The notes under the pieces were generated by a model. It ran no database searches. It was not told the origin of the DNA and saw only the letters and a program-made list of their open reading frames with translations. The position numbers and the translations under genes are program-made. Of a stretch of 64,000 nucleotides of DNA, positions 23,601 through 35,300 are shown in pieces. Source of the DNA: Galerina marginata (Eukaryota; Basidiomycota; Agaricomycetes; Agaricales; Galerinaceae); contig JAECYW010000019.1 of the NCBI GenBank assembly GCA_023014335.1, positions 558,001 through 622,000 of the forward strand, given 5' to 3'. The first letter of the stretch is position 1; the number at the start of each line of letters is the position of its first letter.

Positions 23601-24389
23601 GCACCATCATCTGTTGAGGAATCGTCATTGAATGGCGGAGCGGAACGGTAAGTCAACATTTCGGATTGGTTATGATGCCGTGGCTTTGTTCTTGATTGAT
23701 AAGTATGTCCAGTGATCTCTTGATCATCGCCCGCCAATGGTATAGCGAGATTGTCCTGAAGAGGTGGCAATTAGGGGTAAAAATCATATGATTGTATCGT
23801 TTCACGGACGTTCGTAAATTCCGGGTTTACATTGTTCTGGAGGGATGATTACCATATTGTACAAAAAGAAAAAACTGCGAAGCGTACTAAAAATTGTGTT
23901 CCACTATCTCGGGCCATAGATGGGGACACCTGAACAGTATATCTCATAGGCGACGATGAACTAGTACCCGCGCTCGAGCCTCTAGGACCTGACGGCCCCG
24001 CTTCAGTTGGGTAGGGAAGCAGAAACGGCCCGTCCTAATTACCTCGTTTCAGACCGGGGGCTGACGGTAAATTTAAAAAAAAAGCGAACCAAGTAGGCAA
24101 ATTGTACAGGAGCCGCTCTTTTGGGCTATATGGAACGGTCAAAGTCGAAAAGAATCAAGACGAGGCTTATAAGTACCATGGGTAGCTGAAACTTGAGTCA
24201 GTGCCACCTTCAGGTACAGCAAATTTTCCAAGAAAAACGCACTTTCTTGAGTTGTCTATCCTCACCCGTTTGAGATTTTGGAGTATGGAAAGAGTTGGGA
24301 AAAGGTTCCTCTAGCTCCCGTTTCTTAGAGCGACTTGCAGGTAACTCTGGAATAGGTGAATGTGCTGAATTAGATGGTTGCGAATCCAT
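17700..24389 (-). CDS. Giant Ser/Pro-rich repeat protein with C-terminal uncharacterised agaric domain
   Basis: Proposed exons 24389-24243, 24034-23888, 23755-19493, 19438-19262, 19208-19077, 19025-18723, 18670-18257 and 18200-17700 all join in phase (6,084 nt, 2,027 aa). The third exon alone is 4,263 nt. Residues ~100-1550 are disordered, rich in Ser, Pro, Gln and Asn, with recurrent blocks around S-x-G-S-S-x-T-P-A-M-x-Y-A-Q-D and R-S-P-S-V-x-S-S-A-S-G-R, poly-Ser runs from GAC-type microsatellites and poly-Gln. The last ~400 residues are ordered: a helical block (F-E-K-R-L-I-G-Y-T-P, W-R-Y-D-F), a basic Arg/Lys patch, S-S-D-E-S-D, then V-Y-P-S-W-R-S-D-D-F and an acidic tail. This W-R-S...P-x-x-W-L layout recurs in an uncharacterised family common in agaric genomes, usually without such a long N-terminus. 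A basic K-K-R/R-R-K-K-K-A-K segment suggests nuclear location. The first two exons are inferred from phase alone. Confidence 0.75.
21190..21960 (-). repeat. Tandem ~381-384 bp coding repeat in the giant gene
   Basis: The same block starts near 21196, 21577 and 21961 (steps of 381 and 384). The first two units are almost identical at DNA level, the third is partial. Each unit encodes the Y-A-Q-D-R-A-S segment, the R-P-P-N-S-Q-P-L-K segment, a poly-Gln run, and a poly-Ser run encoded on the plus strand by GAC repeats (about 21342-21370 and 21726-21751). Near identity points to a recent in-frame duplication or ongoing homogenisation. Confidence 0.9.
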
Positions 24390-24636
24390 AGGCTCGGGAG
24401 GATTGTCGAAAGCCAGGCGTCTTGGTTGCGTTTCCAAAGACTGGCTTATTACAGCCTCCTAAGCTGCTTTCATGAAAGAGTACTGAAAGGGGCGTGTCAT
24501 AGCCACATAATACCACGTGATCGCGAAACAGCTAGACAGGAAAATCGTCACAATTGAAGCTTGAAGTTTTGAACTCACGAAACAAAAGAAATTGTTACTA
24601 GCGAAGATTTTCGGTAGCATCACTATTTCCGATTTG

Positions 24637-26311
24637 ATGCAGAAGTCGACGTCAATATTCGGACACGCTCGATTTCGGTCTCTATGGAATTTGAACTTTC
24701 ACTCAAGAACTATAAATGCCTTGCGATTTTCGAATGATTGCGTCTTTGTCGCCAGTGGCGGTATGTCTACTGGGTCCTCTGATGAGATCGACTAACATAC
24801 CGTCTTCTAGGTGACGATGGCTTAGTTTTTATTCACTGTACATCTGACGGGAGCCTTTTCGACGTGATCCAACCGTCGGAAAAATATCCTGTCACTGACC
24901 TCCTTTGGGCCCCTTTGACGGGTTACGCCATCGTATTTTGCACATCTCATGGCTCCATTCAGCTGTGGAAGACACCAGAAACCAATGTGAGTGTGAGCTT
25001 TATTGTTGTGTTCGGTCATTTCTTTGATTTTGTGGGCTGCATAGAAAAACAAATTTACTTGCCTACGTATCACTCACCCATGCGACGGACCTATAAGATG
25101 CCTGGCTTTCAGTCCTATGACGATAAACAAGGGAAACCTCCTAGCAGCCATTTCTCGAGGACGGTTTTTTATTCTTGAAATTGGGATATCAAACCCAGGT
25201 AACTCCCTGCCTTGTTTTTCCTCCATGCAACCCAGCCCCACGGAACCTACCAGATCCGTTGAAGCATATGACTACATATCCTGTGCTGGGCCAACCCCGG
25301 ACATCGTCGAACATGGTTTCCGCACATTTCATTGACGGAGGAAGATCATTGCTTGTATGCTTTTCAGATACGAAAGAAATGTGTGTCTGCTTTCAGTTTT
25401 CAGACGGCCTGACTCACACGCCCCATTCTTAGAGTTATATGGTCAACCATAGACTGGCTCAAATCATGGTCCGCAGTACTACCTGGTAGAATGTAAGCCA
25501 GTTTTGTGTCACCCATGGCGATTGTAAAATTGTAAATCATATACAGTGGCGCTTCTGCCTGGTCTCCTGGGACTGATACACTGTTAACATGGAATTGTTC
25601 GACTGGTGCAGACGCCTATGAATTGACGACCACCTGGGTTAAAAGAGGTCACTTTCCGGTCGAACTATCGCAAGAAACGACAGCAAACGTCGCCTGGGGA
25701 TTTAATGGGCAATGTGTTATTAGTGGCAGCTCTGATGGAAAAATCATTATATGGGACTCTCGCGTTCAGTCTATGCTTCAGGTCTTGAATCATGACCCTA
25801 GCAATGGTTGTCAACTTGTTACAACCTTGACGGTAAGTATATTGTTGATGTTTTAGAATTGCATTCATCGGAACTCCACTAGTATCATTCCCCGTCATAT
25901 GCTCGCCATTTCATTGCCAGCGCATCGTCTCAATCTGGCCTGCACTCAGTGAGTGTTTGGCAATTAGTAGAGGTGAGTTTCCTTGCTAATACCATATCAA
26001 AAACCATCTGATGGATTACTGGGTATGGCAAGAGTTCACCTCGATCCCTGCATGAACGACTCCATGGCTATGTCTGGTTTATTTTGCTTGGGGTTTTAGT
26101 TCCAATCATTTGCGCTGTGTATTTAAAAACATCACTACTAGGCGCTGAAGGGGGCATAGGGACTCTAGACCGAGATCAGGCTGTTGGCCCAAGGGAATGT
26201 GGCGGACTGCTCCAAGATGCAGTGTCTGTGAAATCTGGCTACGGAGATGCTGAGCCTTTTGGTTATATGAGCGAAGCACAAAGAAACGAAAACGAAAACG
26301 AACGACGATAG
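24637..26311 (+). CDS. WD40-repeat protein with C-terminal membrane anchor (copy 2)
   Basis: Eight exons, 24637-24760, 24811-24986, 25045-25198, 25236-25380, 25433-25492, 25547-25832, 25883-25972 and 26033-26311, join in phase to 437 aa. WD features: V-A-S-G-G-D-D-G-L-V-F-I-H near residue 40, S-H-G-S-I-Q-L-W, S-G-S-S-D-G-K-I-I-I-W-D near residue 285, and S-V-S-V-W-Q. The last exon has a strong hydrophobic segment (V-W-F-I-L-L-G-V-L-V-P-I-I-C-A-V-Y-L) followed by a ~60-residue polar tail ending N-E-N-E-N-E-R-R, so a type with a cytosolic propeller and short luminal or extracytosolic tail is predicted. It is the paralogue of the gene at 4511-6057, in opposite orientation. Membrane-anchored WD40 propellers are unusual; partner unknown. 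Confidence 0.8.
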
Positions 26312-26494
26312 CAAAATGGTTTTGATTTCAAACTGTAGTTTATTTTTCGGGGATGTGATAAATATTCCCCTCTACTGGGCGACAACTATTTACAAAGCAC
26401 TTACATAGAACGTGGTAGTCACTGCGAGGACACAGCCTATTTGCGAAGGTCCAAACACCCAATCATAACCATATTTTCAGGTCTCCGAATGTCC

Positions 26495-27488
26495 TTATTG
26501 AGTTTGAGTGGCAACCCAGAGAGCCTTATTGGCATCCATGAATGGGATAGGCTCAAGACGAACAACCGGCCCTGGATTCTTGTCCATCATGTATCGTCGT
26601 ACAGCAGGGATGCCCCGCCTAACACGATAAGAATTGGGAGGAAAATAAACACAGTTGCAGAAAGCTCACTTAAAGGTTTCCGACGTGTACTGATAGAATA
26701 GGCCGTGTGCCAACAGAAGCAAAAATTCAAGGTATGAATAGGCCGTCACTTTATGTAAAGCCTATAACACTGCATTACTCCGAGTAACGGCAGTTTTCTG
26801 ATTCTTGAATGTCGACACGCAAATGCTATAGTGGCACGTACCTCAAATCATCACCAACTTGGCTTTCAAGGTGAGTCCAATGGAGAGTCCAGTCGAGGAT
26901 CCGCATCGAGACAAGCCGGGGGGCATTGAATCTGACGACGCATTGACGGTGGCCTAGAGAGAAACGAAGGTTAAGATAAGAAGTAAGAAGCGACAGACAA
27001 CGTACTATTTCGAACGAACCACCCAAATTTGGCAGGTAAATACGGTGGATGCGTCGACCATCACAGGGCAACAAGAGATGTCGATGTTAGCGAGGCTGGA
27101 GAAGGGTTAGGATAGGTAGCATCGGCAGAGGTTGTGCGATAGTTTCCTGTGTATCAGCCGGTATGATAGGGGGTGTAGACGCGACATCGCTGTATGACAT
27201 ACAAGCGAATTGCATTGGTGACTCAATAGCAATGGTGGGACACTGAAAAGCTATAGACAAAACGTCAGTTTGGAGATCAAATGTAGAAATAAAGATGCCG
27301 AAACTATGGCCAGATATGAGATACCTTTCGTCAATACGAAGCGTTGAAATAGTATTAGCGTCTCCTAAGGAAATTAGAACTATGAAAGTGAACGGAAAGC
27401 GAATTGGTTGGAAGCGAATCGAATCGATTGTATTTCGGCTGACTACATTACATAAGTATCGAAGTGAAGCGTTCCCCTCAGGTATCAC
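26495..27488 (-). pseudogene. 5'-truncated F-box-family protein remnant
   Basis: The C-terminal part resembles a common agaric F-box family: I-H-R-I-Y-L-P-N-L-G-G-S-F in exon ~27058-27000, then after a 52 nt intron C-V-V-R-F-N-A-P-R-L-V-S-M-R-I-L-D-W-T-L and V-G-D-D-L-R, and a last exon with R-R-Y-M-M-D-K-N-P-G-P-V-V-R-L-E-P ending at a TAA at 26495. Upstream, 27488-27087 encodes L-R-I-D-E-R-Y-L-I-S-G and similar strands. I find no F-box motif in the ~170 bases beyond it, so the N-terminus is missing. Family assignment is from remembered pattern, not an alignment. Confidence 0.5.
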
Positions 27489-27599
27489 GTGTAAGCTTCT
27501 AAATTAAGAATCGCCCATTAAATCTCAAAAGCCTTGAAAGCCTTTGTTCTTCCCCCAACAATTCTCAATCTTCGTCAAATTTCCACTCAAAGGAACAAC

Positions 27600-28034
27600 A
27601 TGAAAAAAAACTATGAGGTGGATATTTCTGCTGTTCTACACGTCTACTACTGAGCCTCTGTCAATCAGGTGGTTATGCTCGACGGGCTACTGTTTCCAAT
27701 TACGGGAGGGGCGAAGAAAGAGAAAGTTGCAGCGTTAACCTCGTCGGAGACGGAACGTATCCCTTCCCTGACAACCATTTTTGAGGGGATGGAATCTATT
27801 CCAATTCATAAAACGAGGGTTACCCTCAACGATGTCGACAACACTACTTGTGTGTTCGATGTGTTCTTCCGATATGACGAGGCCATGGGCGACAATCAAG
27901 CCCTTCGATATCTAGACGACCGCATTATCTGGAGAGGTGATATTTTCACCATGAAAGTCGGGCATCGAGCTGATTATGTCGGCATCAAAACCTATGCTGA
28001 CCGGCACCTAGCCGAACAAGCAACATGGAGGTGA
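27600..28034 (+). CDS. Hypothetical small protein
   Basis: An 18 nt first exon (27600-27617, M-K-K-N-Y-E) and a second exon 27669-28034 join in phase across a 51 nt GT-AG intron to give about 127 aa. Visible text: M-L-D-G-L-L-F-P-I-T-G-G-A-K-K-E-K, then a beta-rich stretch T-C-V-F-D-V-F-F-R-Y-D-E and R-I-I-W-R-G-D-I-F-T-M-K-V-G. Alternatively the start is the ATG at 27675. It ends at a TGA at 28034, and there is a GTGAGC donor-like site just before the stop, so a further exon is possible. No domain recognised. Confidence 0.5.
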
Positions 28035-29325
28035 GCGTCACCTGAAAAGTGAGCTGGACTATCGCACTTACAAGCTGTTCAGAGTTCTCCTCGCTGCATT
28101 GGTCTGCGTACAGGTGGCAATGGCTGCAGACCGTGTCCCAGTATTTCCAAGGAACGTCGATGTAGACTAGACAGGAAGGAGACCCACTACACAATCAGCA
28201 TCTTATTAGGGAATGAAGGCTGAGCACGTACCGGTCGAAGAAGGACAGGAAATAGTAAAATATTTGACGATAGTTAGTGGTTACAGTCTGGCAATGATAT
28301 CAAACTTGGGGCGCTGTATTATATAATCGCAAGTTTGTTCGACTCCGGATTTCAGATAGATGGCGCAAAGACAGGTTGATGGCCAAAATCAAACCAAGGT
28401 AGAAAGAAAGGATATGGACTAGAACGAGCAGCCGAGGATGCAAGCATGATAGCGGTGGCGACAGGCATCTGCTGAAGGAGCACAAAAATCATCAGATCGA
28501 AAACAAAAACCAAGTGAAATCACAACTTACAAAATCAGGAAGATCAATCGAACTGACTGGGGAAATCGTCAAAGTAATCCAGATGAGAAGACACGATGGC
28601 GGCCCAGGTCGGAGTGAAAGGGTTGAGAGTCATCAACAATGTCCCCACTCAGAAGTCAGACAATGACCAGAGTAAGCGGTGATCAAGACATCGACGGCGC
28701 AAAGACTACGAAAATTTATGACGACATGCTGTGATGGGACAGATCAGGCCGAGGACCGAACTCTCGAGAATGAAAGAGCTTACCAGGAGAAACTACCGCC
28801 TCATACATCCATGGAGGTTTATCTCAACAGAAGTAGCACCAATGAATCTGGGCACATGGAAGACGTTTAAACGCTGGAAACGAATTGAAATCACTTCAAC
28901 GGTGTAGAAAGAAAAATGGGAGAGAAACATTACCTCCAAAGGAACTTCCATCACTAACGGAGTTTTTTTTTCACGTTCATCGAAGGTCCAGAAGAACAAT
29001 GAAAGATTCAAAGGACAGGCCGAGCGTGGCGGTGTTTCGACTCGCCTGTTACGAAGCACTCAATGTGGATCGACGTCGATAAGGTTATGGGTAAGGGGTT
29101 CGCGGGTCAACACCACCTAATAGAGAAACATTAGTGTAGAATCACTACAAATCGAAGAGAGACCCACTGTGCAGATCCTCTGTCGGAAAAATCGATCCTG
29201 AGGACCACCAACAGCATCTGTCGGTCGCTAGCCATGTTCGAATTTCTCATGAGCCATCAGTTGTTCAACACCCACAGCTTGGCCAGTTGGATCAGCAATG
29301 AGTTTTGTAACATCTGATAATATTG
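28035..29325 (-). repeat. Dispersed repeat family, decayed copy (best at 28680-29200)
   Basis: The order of blocks matches the inverted-repeat arms and the copies at 13.5-14.4 kb and 32.9-33.6 kb: a 'atgctgtgatgggac' block at about 28726, 'aacgaattgaaatca' at about 28878, 'gagaaacattacctcc' at about 28921 and 'agaatcactacaaatcgaag' at about 29137. No reading frame survives. 28035-28680 contains nothing I recognise. Confidence 0.5.
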
Positions 29326-30204
29326 TCAGTTAATGTCTAGTATAAGATGCGACAATTGGGTACCAGGGTAGTGCTGTAGCCTTTCATCGATCGCCTTGAA
29401 TGGACGTACATTGCACGATCGATATCTGCCCGCCTTGGCAAGCATTTCTTGAGCCTGTTGGTGGCGCAGATACCTGAACATGCGCTCTCTTGCTTGCATA
29501 TCCGTGGGCAGGTTCGATAAATTGACGACGAAATCGTCAAGAATGACATGGAAGATCAACGCAGCCCCCTTCTTCAAGGAGTTGCGATTCGCGAGAGAGA
29601 CGATGAAACCATGAAACCAACGTTGAGTGTCTTGAGCGGTTCTCCGCTGGGCAAGTGAGAACTTTCCATTCACTAGGAAGCCTAAAGGTTTGACTAGCTC
29701 TTCACGGATGTCATCCAACGTTAGTCGTTTTTGATCATGACGAACTTCGAATAAATTGGTCGCGAGTTGAGCTCAAGCAATTTCCATTTCTATCTTTGTC
29801 GCTGTAACTAGGGGAGGTGTTCGTCGTGTGTGTCTTTCTCGTCGAGTTCATGAGCATACGCGGCCGCTTTCCGAACGAGGTCGTAATCCTCGGGATGAAT
29901 ACGTGTATCGTCCAATGGGTCGGCGGCATTTTCATTATCTTGCCGCCTTTATCGCAATCCGGGATAACACACAAAAATCCTGTCGTATTCAAAGAAATTT
30001 TTTGGCAAGTAAGCCCGCTTTGATGAACAGGTCAACCGAGTGTCTCCTTGGAGAAGATAGTACTCTACGAACCTGCGCGACTATATCTTCACAAGACCTG
30101 AGTTTTCGAGGGCCCAGACCACAGGCAAAGGGAAGAAGACGCTGGTAATATGGACCCGTTACAGTAGAGTCAAAGGCAGTCGGCAGCATCTCCTCGAGAA
30201 CCTA
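29326..30204 (-). pseudogene. SPT6-like transcription elongation factor fragment
   Basis: From right to left the minus strand encodes pieces of the SPT6 core: Y-Y-Q-R-L-L-P-F-A-C-G-L-G-P-R-K (helix-hairpin-helix region), [27 protein letters not shown], then R-L-T-L-D-D-I-R-E-E-L-V-K-P-L and T-Q-R-W-F-H-G-F-I-V-S (start of the S1-domain region). These lie in the order expected for SPT6, which binds histones and RNA polymerase II in the nucleus. Frames change between pieces and stops occur after A-K-K-F-L and in the P-G-L-R region. Both the N-terminal half and the SH2 domains are absent. The rightmost ~65 bases lie inside the inverted repeat. Clearly a non-functional fragment. Confidence 0.8.
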
Positions 30205-32314
30205 TAGATGGGTAAAAACACTGGTCAGGTCGAAATGAAATGAAGATGCGAGGAAACGAATTTCACCTCGGAGCCTATCGTGCCTTGATGGAAATCTCTG
30301 CTGCATCCAGACTATGAGGCCAGCGATTCAGATCCACATTTCATGAAAATTTCGGCGGCGAACTTGCTTGGGGATGGCAATTCATTCCGGTCATTAGGCA
30401 CTGAGGCCGCTCCAGGCCGTCGTGCAAGAGATAAGATCTCGAGAAAACTCATGACGCTAGCCAAGAGCAGGAAATCCCACAGAAGGCGCTAATTCCACGA
30501 GAAATTACGACGGAATGCTGCGATGGGACGGGTCAAGTTGAGGACTGAGATTATTGAAAGAAAAGCTTACAAGAAAAAATTGCCACCCTTAGAGCCTTAC
30601 TGATGAATTCGAGATCACGTAAAGTTGCGGGTAAGAGGTGTTTATACGCTGTAAATGAATTGAAATCAATTTGATGGCGTGGAAGGAAGATCCGAGAGAA
30701 ACGCTACCTCTGGAGCAATTTCATCGCTCAGACATTGGTGAAGTCCTTTCTCTGCGGCCAGGAGAAAGGTTAGAAGGGCTGATGGCGCTTGATATCAGTA
30801 TAGAATCATAACAAATCGAAGCGAAACGTGCCGTGTAAATCTTCCGTCAGTGTTCAGTGAAGTTGGGCTCGAGGAGGAGCAGCAGCGTCTTTCGGTAGTA
30901 AAATCCTTCCGGAAGATCTCATCCGAGTTTATTTATGGTAGTTACGCGCTACGATGAATAGAAATAAGTCAAACGGTGACAAACAGGTCATCTGAGGAAA
31001 CGAGGCTTACCTCGGACTCTCGTCCATCGATGAACATCTCCACTGCAGCCCAACACCAAAGAGAAACTGTTCGTCGAAGCAGACCGTGAACGCGCAAGAG
31101 CCTGATAAATTTGGTGGTACTGCATGGAGATGAGAGTCCCGTCCAGTCATTAGATACCAAGGCCACTCGAAAACAGCAATATCGATGCCATGTCTGGAAC
31201 AAATCGAACTTCCTATTATGTAAAGAAAGTCAGCATGGCTGCGAAACGAGGAAAGTCGCAAAATAAACCCCCACCCAAAGAAAAACACTTACCTGTCGAA
31301 AAATTTGCAGTTCGCTTCAGGGCATGTTCCTGGGAGATGAGACCTCCGCAACGCATCATCAATAAACTTCGATGCGATTGGTGGGCGAGCGTGTTATAAT
31401 TCAATGCTTCCTGTTCTCCCTGATCGACCGCGAAAATGAAGATGAATTTACAATATAGCGAAGCGAGACGTACTGTGCAGATGCCACGTTCGTAAAGTCA
31501 AGACCGAGGAGTACCGGCAACGACTTTCGGTCTTCTGATCATCCCTTTCCATCTTCTCCATGTTCAAGCACGATAGTGCGTTGCTGGACACTTCCGCTGT
31601 ACCCAGATCACAAGGAAATGGTTAAGGCCATCAGTTCATCGGAGCAGGCCAGATGAATACATAAAGGCATGATAAATCCGGTGGTGACAGAGCTCGGATG
31701 TAGCGATGTCGAACGTCCTGTGGTGCGGAAGGAAATTAATACGACCGCAGACGACGAGAGACAACGAAAAAAAATACCTCATGACCAGGAGAACCCAAGT
31801 CACTTAAGCGGGGCGAGAGCGATCTAGGGCGATGTGTAGAATCCGCTAGAAACAAAGTCATGTCCAGTTCATCGGAGCGGGTCTTGTCGGGAGGTGAAGA
31901 ACATAAGTGGGACTGGGATTTCAATTATTGACCGTTGTTTTGTTTGGCGAAATCGCCGCGGCCAAACACCCACGAATTCCCCACGGCTCTTGGATGACGA
32001 TTGTTGAAAACTTTTCGAGTCTTTACAGCGTTGAACATTGGCAGCTTTGATAAACACCCGAGCAATGCCTTTGACATAGACAACATGACCGAGTTTCACT
32101 GTCGTCCAATCGCCAAGTTGAAGCGGAAAATGTTGAAGCGAAGAATATCGTAAAGCCAGCCGACGTAAGAACGGCTTCGTTCAGAATAAAATTCGGCCAG
32201 ACAAAACCTTCTTGAACCACGAATAGAGCGGGAGCGTCACCATCCTACAAACCCTTAAGCAACTCCTGTTTATAAAGATGACAATAACTTACCTCCATGA
32301 AAGAAATTGCAGGT
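30139..32314 (-). repeat. Right arm of the ~2.18 kb near-identical inverted repeat
   Basis: Reverse complement of 1-2176 with only scattered substitutions and no visible indel across the checked points. At its left edge the sequence runs on into the SPT6-like fragment, whereas the left arm leaves that fragment after its first ~20 codons. At its right edge (32314) it passes into unrelated sequence, but the corresponding outer edge of the left arm is outside the window. No inverted termini or target duplication could be seen at the visible edges. Confidence 0.9.
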
Positions 32315-35300
32315 TTCGCCCGTTTCAGGATTCCTCTAGAGACACTAGACTAAAGTTAAATAATGGCAAGGTAAAGAATTGTGCATATACTGACTTTGCA
32401 AGCCAACGCCCTTGATTCCCATTGGCGGTGCTCCGGACTGCCACGTGGTTGACTTGGCGTCCACAGGTAATAGACGGTATCTGAAATTCTGACAGTTTCA
32501 AGAAACGAGACTAATTGAGGCAGGCGAGGTCCCGAGGATGGAGGCGACGATGATAAGACACGATAGAACCTGCGATTTAGGAGCTCAGCTCTGGAACATA
32601 ATAAACCAGAAATGTATTACTTACCAGGAGACTGGCATGAGTGTCGAGGCAAAAAAAATAGAGATGTAGAGATGCGAGGGCAAGAAGAAACAAGGGACTT
32701 GACGACTTGAAGCTACGAGCTTGGATGGAATCATGACCGCATCTGCGTCTGGCGGACCGGAGGGCTGAATGCGGACAGGCGGACATGTAGACAGGTGGAG
32801 GAGCGGACTCTCGAATTTCGGAACCTTCTGGGATAACTAGTCAATTCGGAATCGAAGTGTTGAGAATCGTCATCAACGCGTACTTGGACTTCGAAGAGCA
32901 CTGGCCAAGGGCAAGAGATCGCACGAAAGGCACTAAAAGTGTACGAAAAATAACGGCGGGCTGTGATAGGATTGATCAAGTTGAGAACAGAAGTATCGGG
33001 AACGTTGATAGAAAAAGCTTACCAGAATCAACTGTCGCTGCTATCTCACACGTCTGTGAAGGCTTATGTGGACAGAAGTAGTACGGGTGAAGTCGTGATC
33101 ACGAAAATTGCAGGGAAGAGGTATTTATACACTATAAATGAATTGAAATCGATTCGGTGCTGTAGGAGGGAAGATGGGAGAGAAAATTTACCTCTGGGGG
33201 GATTTCCATCATGCAATTTTTTGCAACCAAACACCAAGGAAAAAACGTTCATCGAAGCAGACCACGATGAACGCGCAAGAGCCTGATAAATCGGTGGTAC
33301 TGCTTGGAGATGAGAGTGCAGTCCAGTCATCAGACACCAAGGCCACTTGAAAACAGCAATCTCGATGCCATATCTGGAACAGATCGAACGCCCTGTTTGT
33401 GGAGAAAGTCAACATGGCTGCGAAACGGGGAAAAGTCGCAAAATAAATGCCCCAAAAAAACTTACCTCTCGAAGAATTTGCGATTCTTCAGAGCCTTTTG
33501 AACGTGGACAATGTAGAGACCCGAGCTTCACCCGGATGGCCAGGTTCATCAGTACTGACCAGATGAACATGAGGGCCGTCGTACAAGAGGTAAGGATAAG
33601 GAATGAATCGTCGCTTCATAGTCCAAAAATACCCATGACAAATCCGAGATCACGTGCTGCACAGAGAGTCAAAATCGTTCCAAGTCCTTCGTACATTGTC
33701 AACATTCATTTCGATTCTTTTGCATCGTCAACGATTTTGTTTACAAAAATTCCTGGCGTCTCTGTCTCATCCACTAGTGGATTCGTTGGCCATAAACTAC
33801 GCAAGGCCGTCATATTTCCGTCAATATCTCTGTATACAAGGCACTCGCCGTCGACCACTACCATTCCACACTGGCAGTCAGGTAAGATTCATTTTCAATC
33901 TAATTCTTCTGGTGTTGACATACTATTTAGGGTGCAGTACCGCCAGTCTATTCTGGTGGTCGATGGCATGCTACGATAGAGCGACCTCAGTATCGAATGG
34001 ACCGCCGGCGTTCTCGTTCTCAGTCTTCAATATTTCAATCCTGGCCGGCTCGGTGTCTAGCTCGTTCATGTGGCTCTGATGAACTGAGTACCTGAACCGC
34101 TTTCCTTGTGATTTTAGATCAGAATGACGTTATCGACATATATGCGGTTTCGAAGTAAGCGCTATTCTTCGCAACTGCTGTTCTTGACCATTAGATTTAC
34201 CATGGTCGTTCAGGTCGCGCAGCTCCCATCATAGAACCTGGAGGAGACAGGCAGGAAGGATTAAGCACCCTAAAGATGCTTCTGGTGCTCGTCGAGCTCG
34301 TCTTCGGTGATCGAGGAGCCGCACAGTACGTCTTGCATCGGTTTATCAGGTTTCCTTACTAATTTCGCTTTTAATAGGTAGCGTTGAACCTCTACCCTCT
34401 TCGCCCACAATCTTACCGACGTAGGTCGACGTTATGGAGGCTTTCTGTAATTTTGGTACAAGCAAGCTTCAGGATCACGGTCAAGCACAACCGGTCGCCT
34501 TTTCTATCTTTTCCGTGTTCATCTGGCTCCGATGAACATTTTTTCCTGGTCGGTCGGCTGCAGAAAGTCTCTGGTCTCCTGCTCGTTCATTTGGATGGCT
34601 CTGATGAACTGCCGCTTTCCGCTTTCCTCAATCTTGATTCAGAAGGCAACATATGAGAGGTTCAGAGTTGGGAGTTATCCTTCGCAGGGTACGTCTCGCA
34701 TCCATTTATCACGATTCTGTACTGATTTTGCTCTCGATTATGTAGCCTTGACCCTGACTTCCTCGACCGCAATCCTACCAATGTTGGTGGATGTAGTGTG
34801 CGTTTCGCATCGTCTCGGAAACATGATCATCGTCAAGCACGACCTGCTCCTCTGATCCTTCTATGTTCTGGTGGTCGATGTCATGCGACCATAGAAACGC
34901 CAATATAAGAACTTCGACTGGTGCCCACCGCATCGACAATTCGTTCAAACGTCCAAGCTTACTCAAAATCCAATGTCTACGACGTCTCTATCTACATCTC
35001 CCTTGTCTATCTTAGTCGCAACAATCCCCTATATGTTTCGTCCTCCTAATATTTCCTCCAGACACGTCCCACTTACATATGCTAATCCGGCTTGTGGGTT
35101 CGACCCTTCTCAACCACGGGGGCATTGTAAACCTTGCTGGTGTATCTTCTCCACTCCACTCGTCAAGTCATGGCCATCTTGGATTTGCATTTTGTTCTCC
35201 TGCACTTTCGCATCGTGCACTCCATTTGTGGTCATGTGACCGTGCCTTCTCGGAATCGCTCTCGATTCGAGTCCTTTCATAAAACTCCTTTGATTCATAC

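Noticed and set aside
33347..33979. 210-codon plus-strand frame
   Set aside because: Runs antisense through recognisable blocks of the dispersed repeat family and changes character midway; a chance frame is likelier than a gene.
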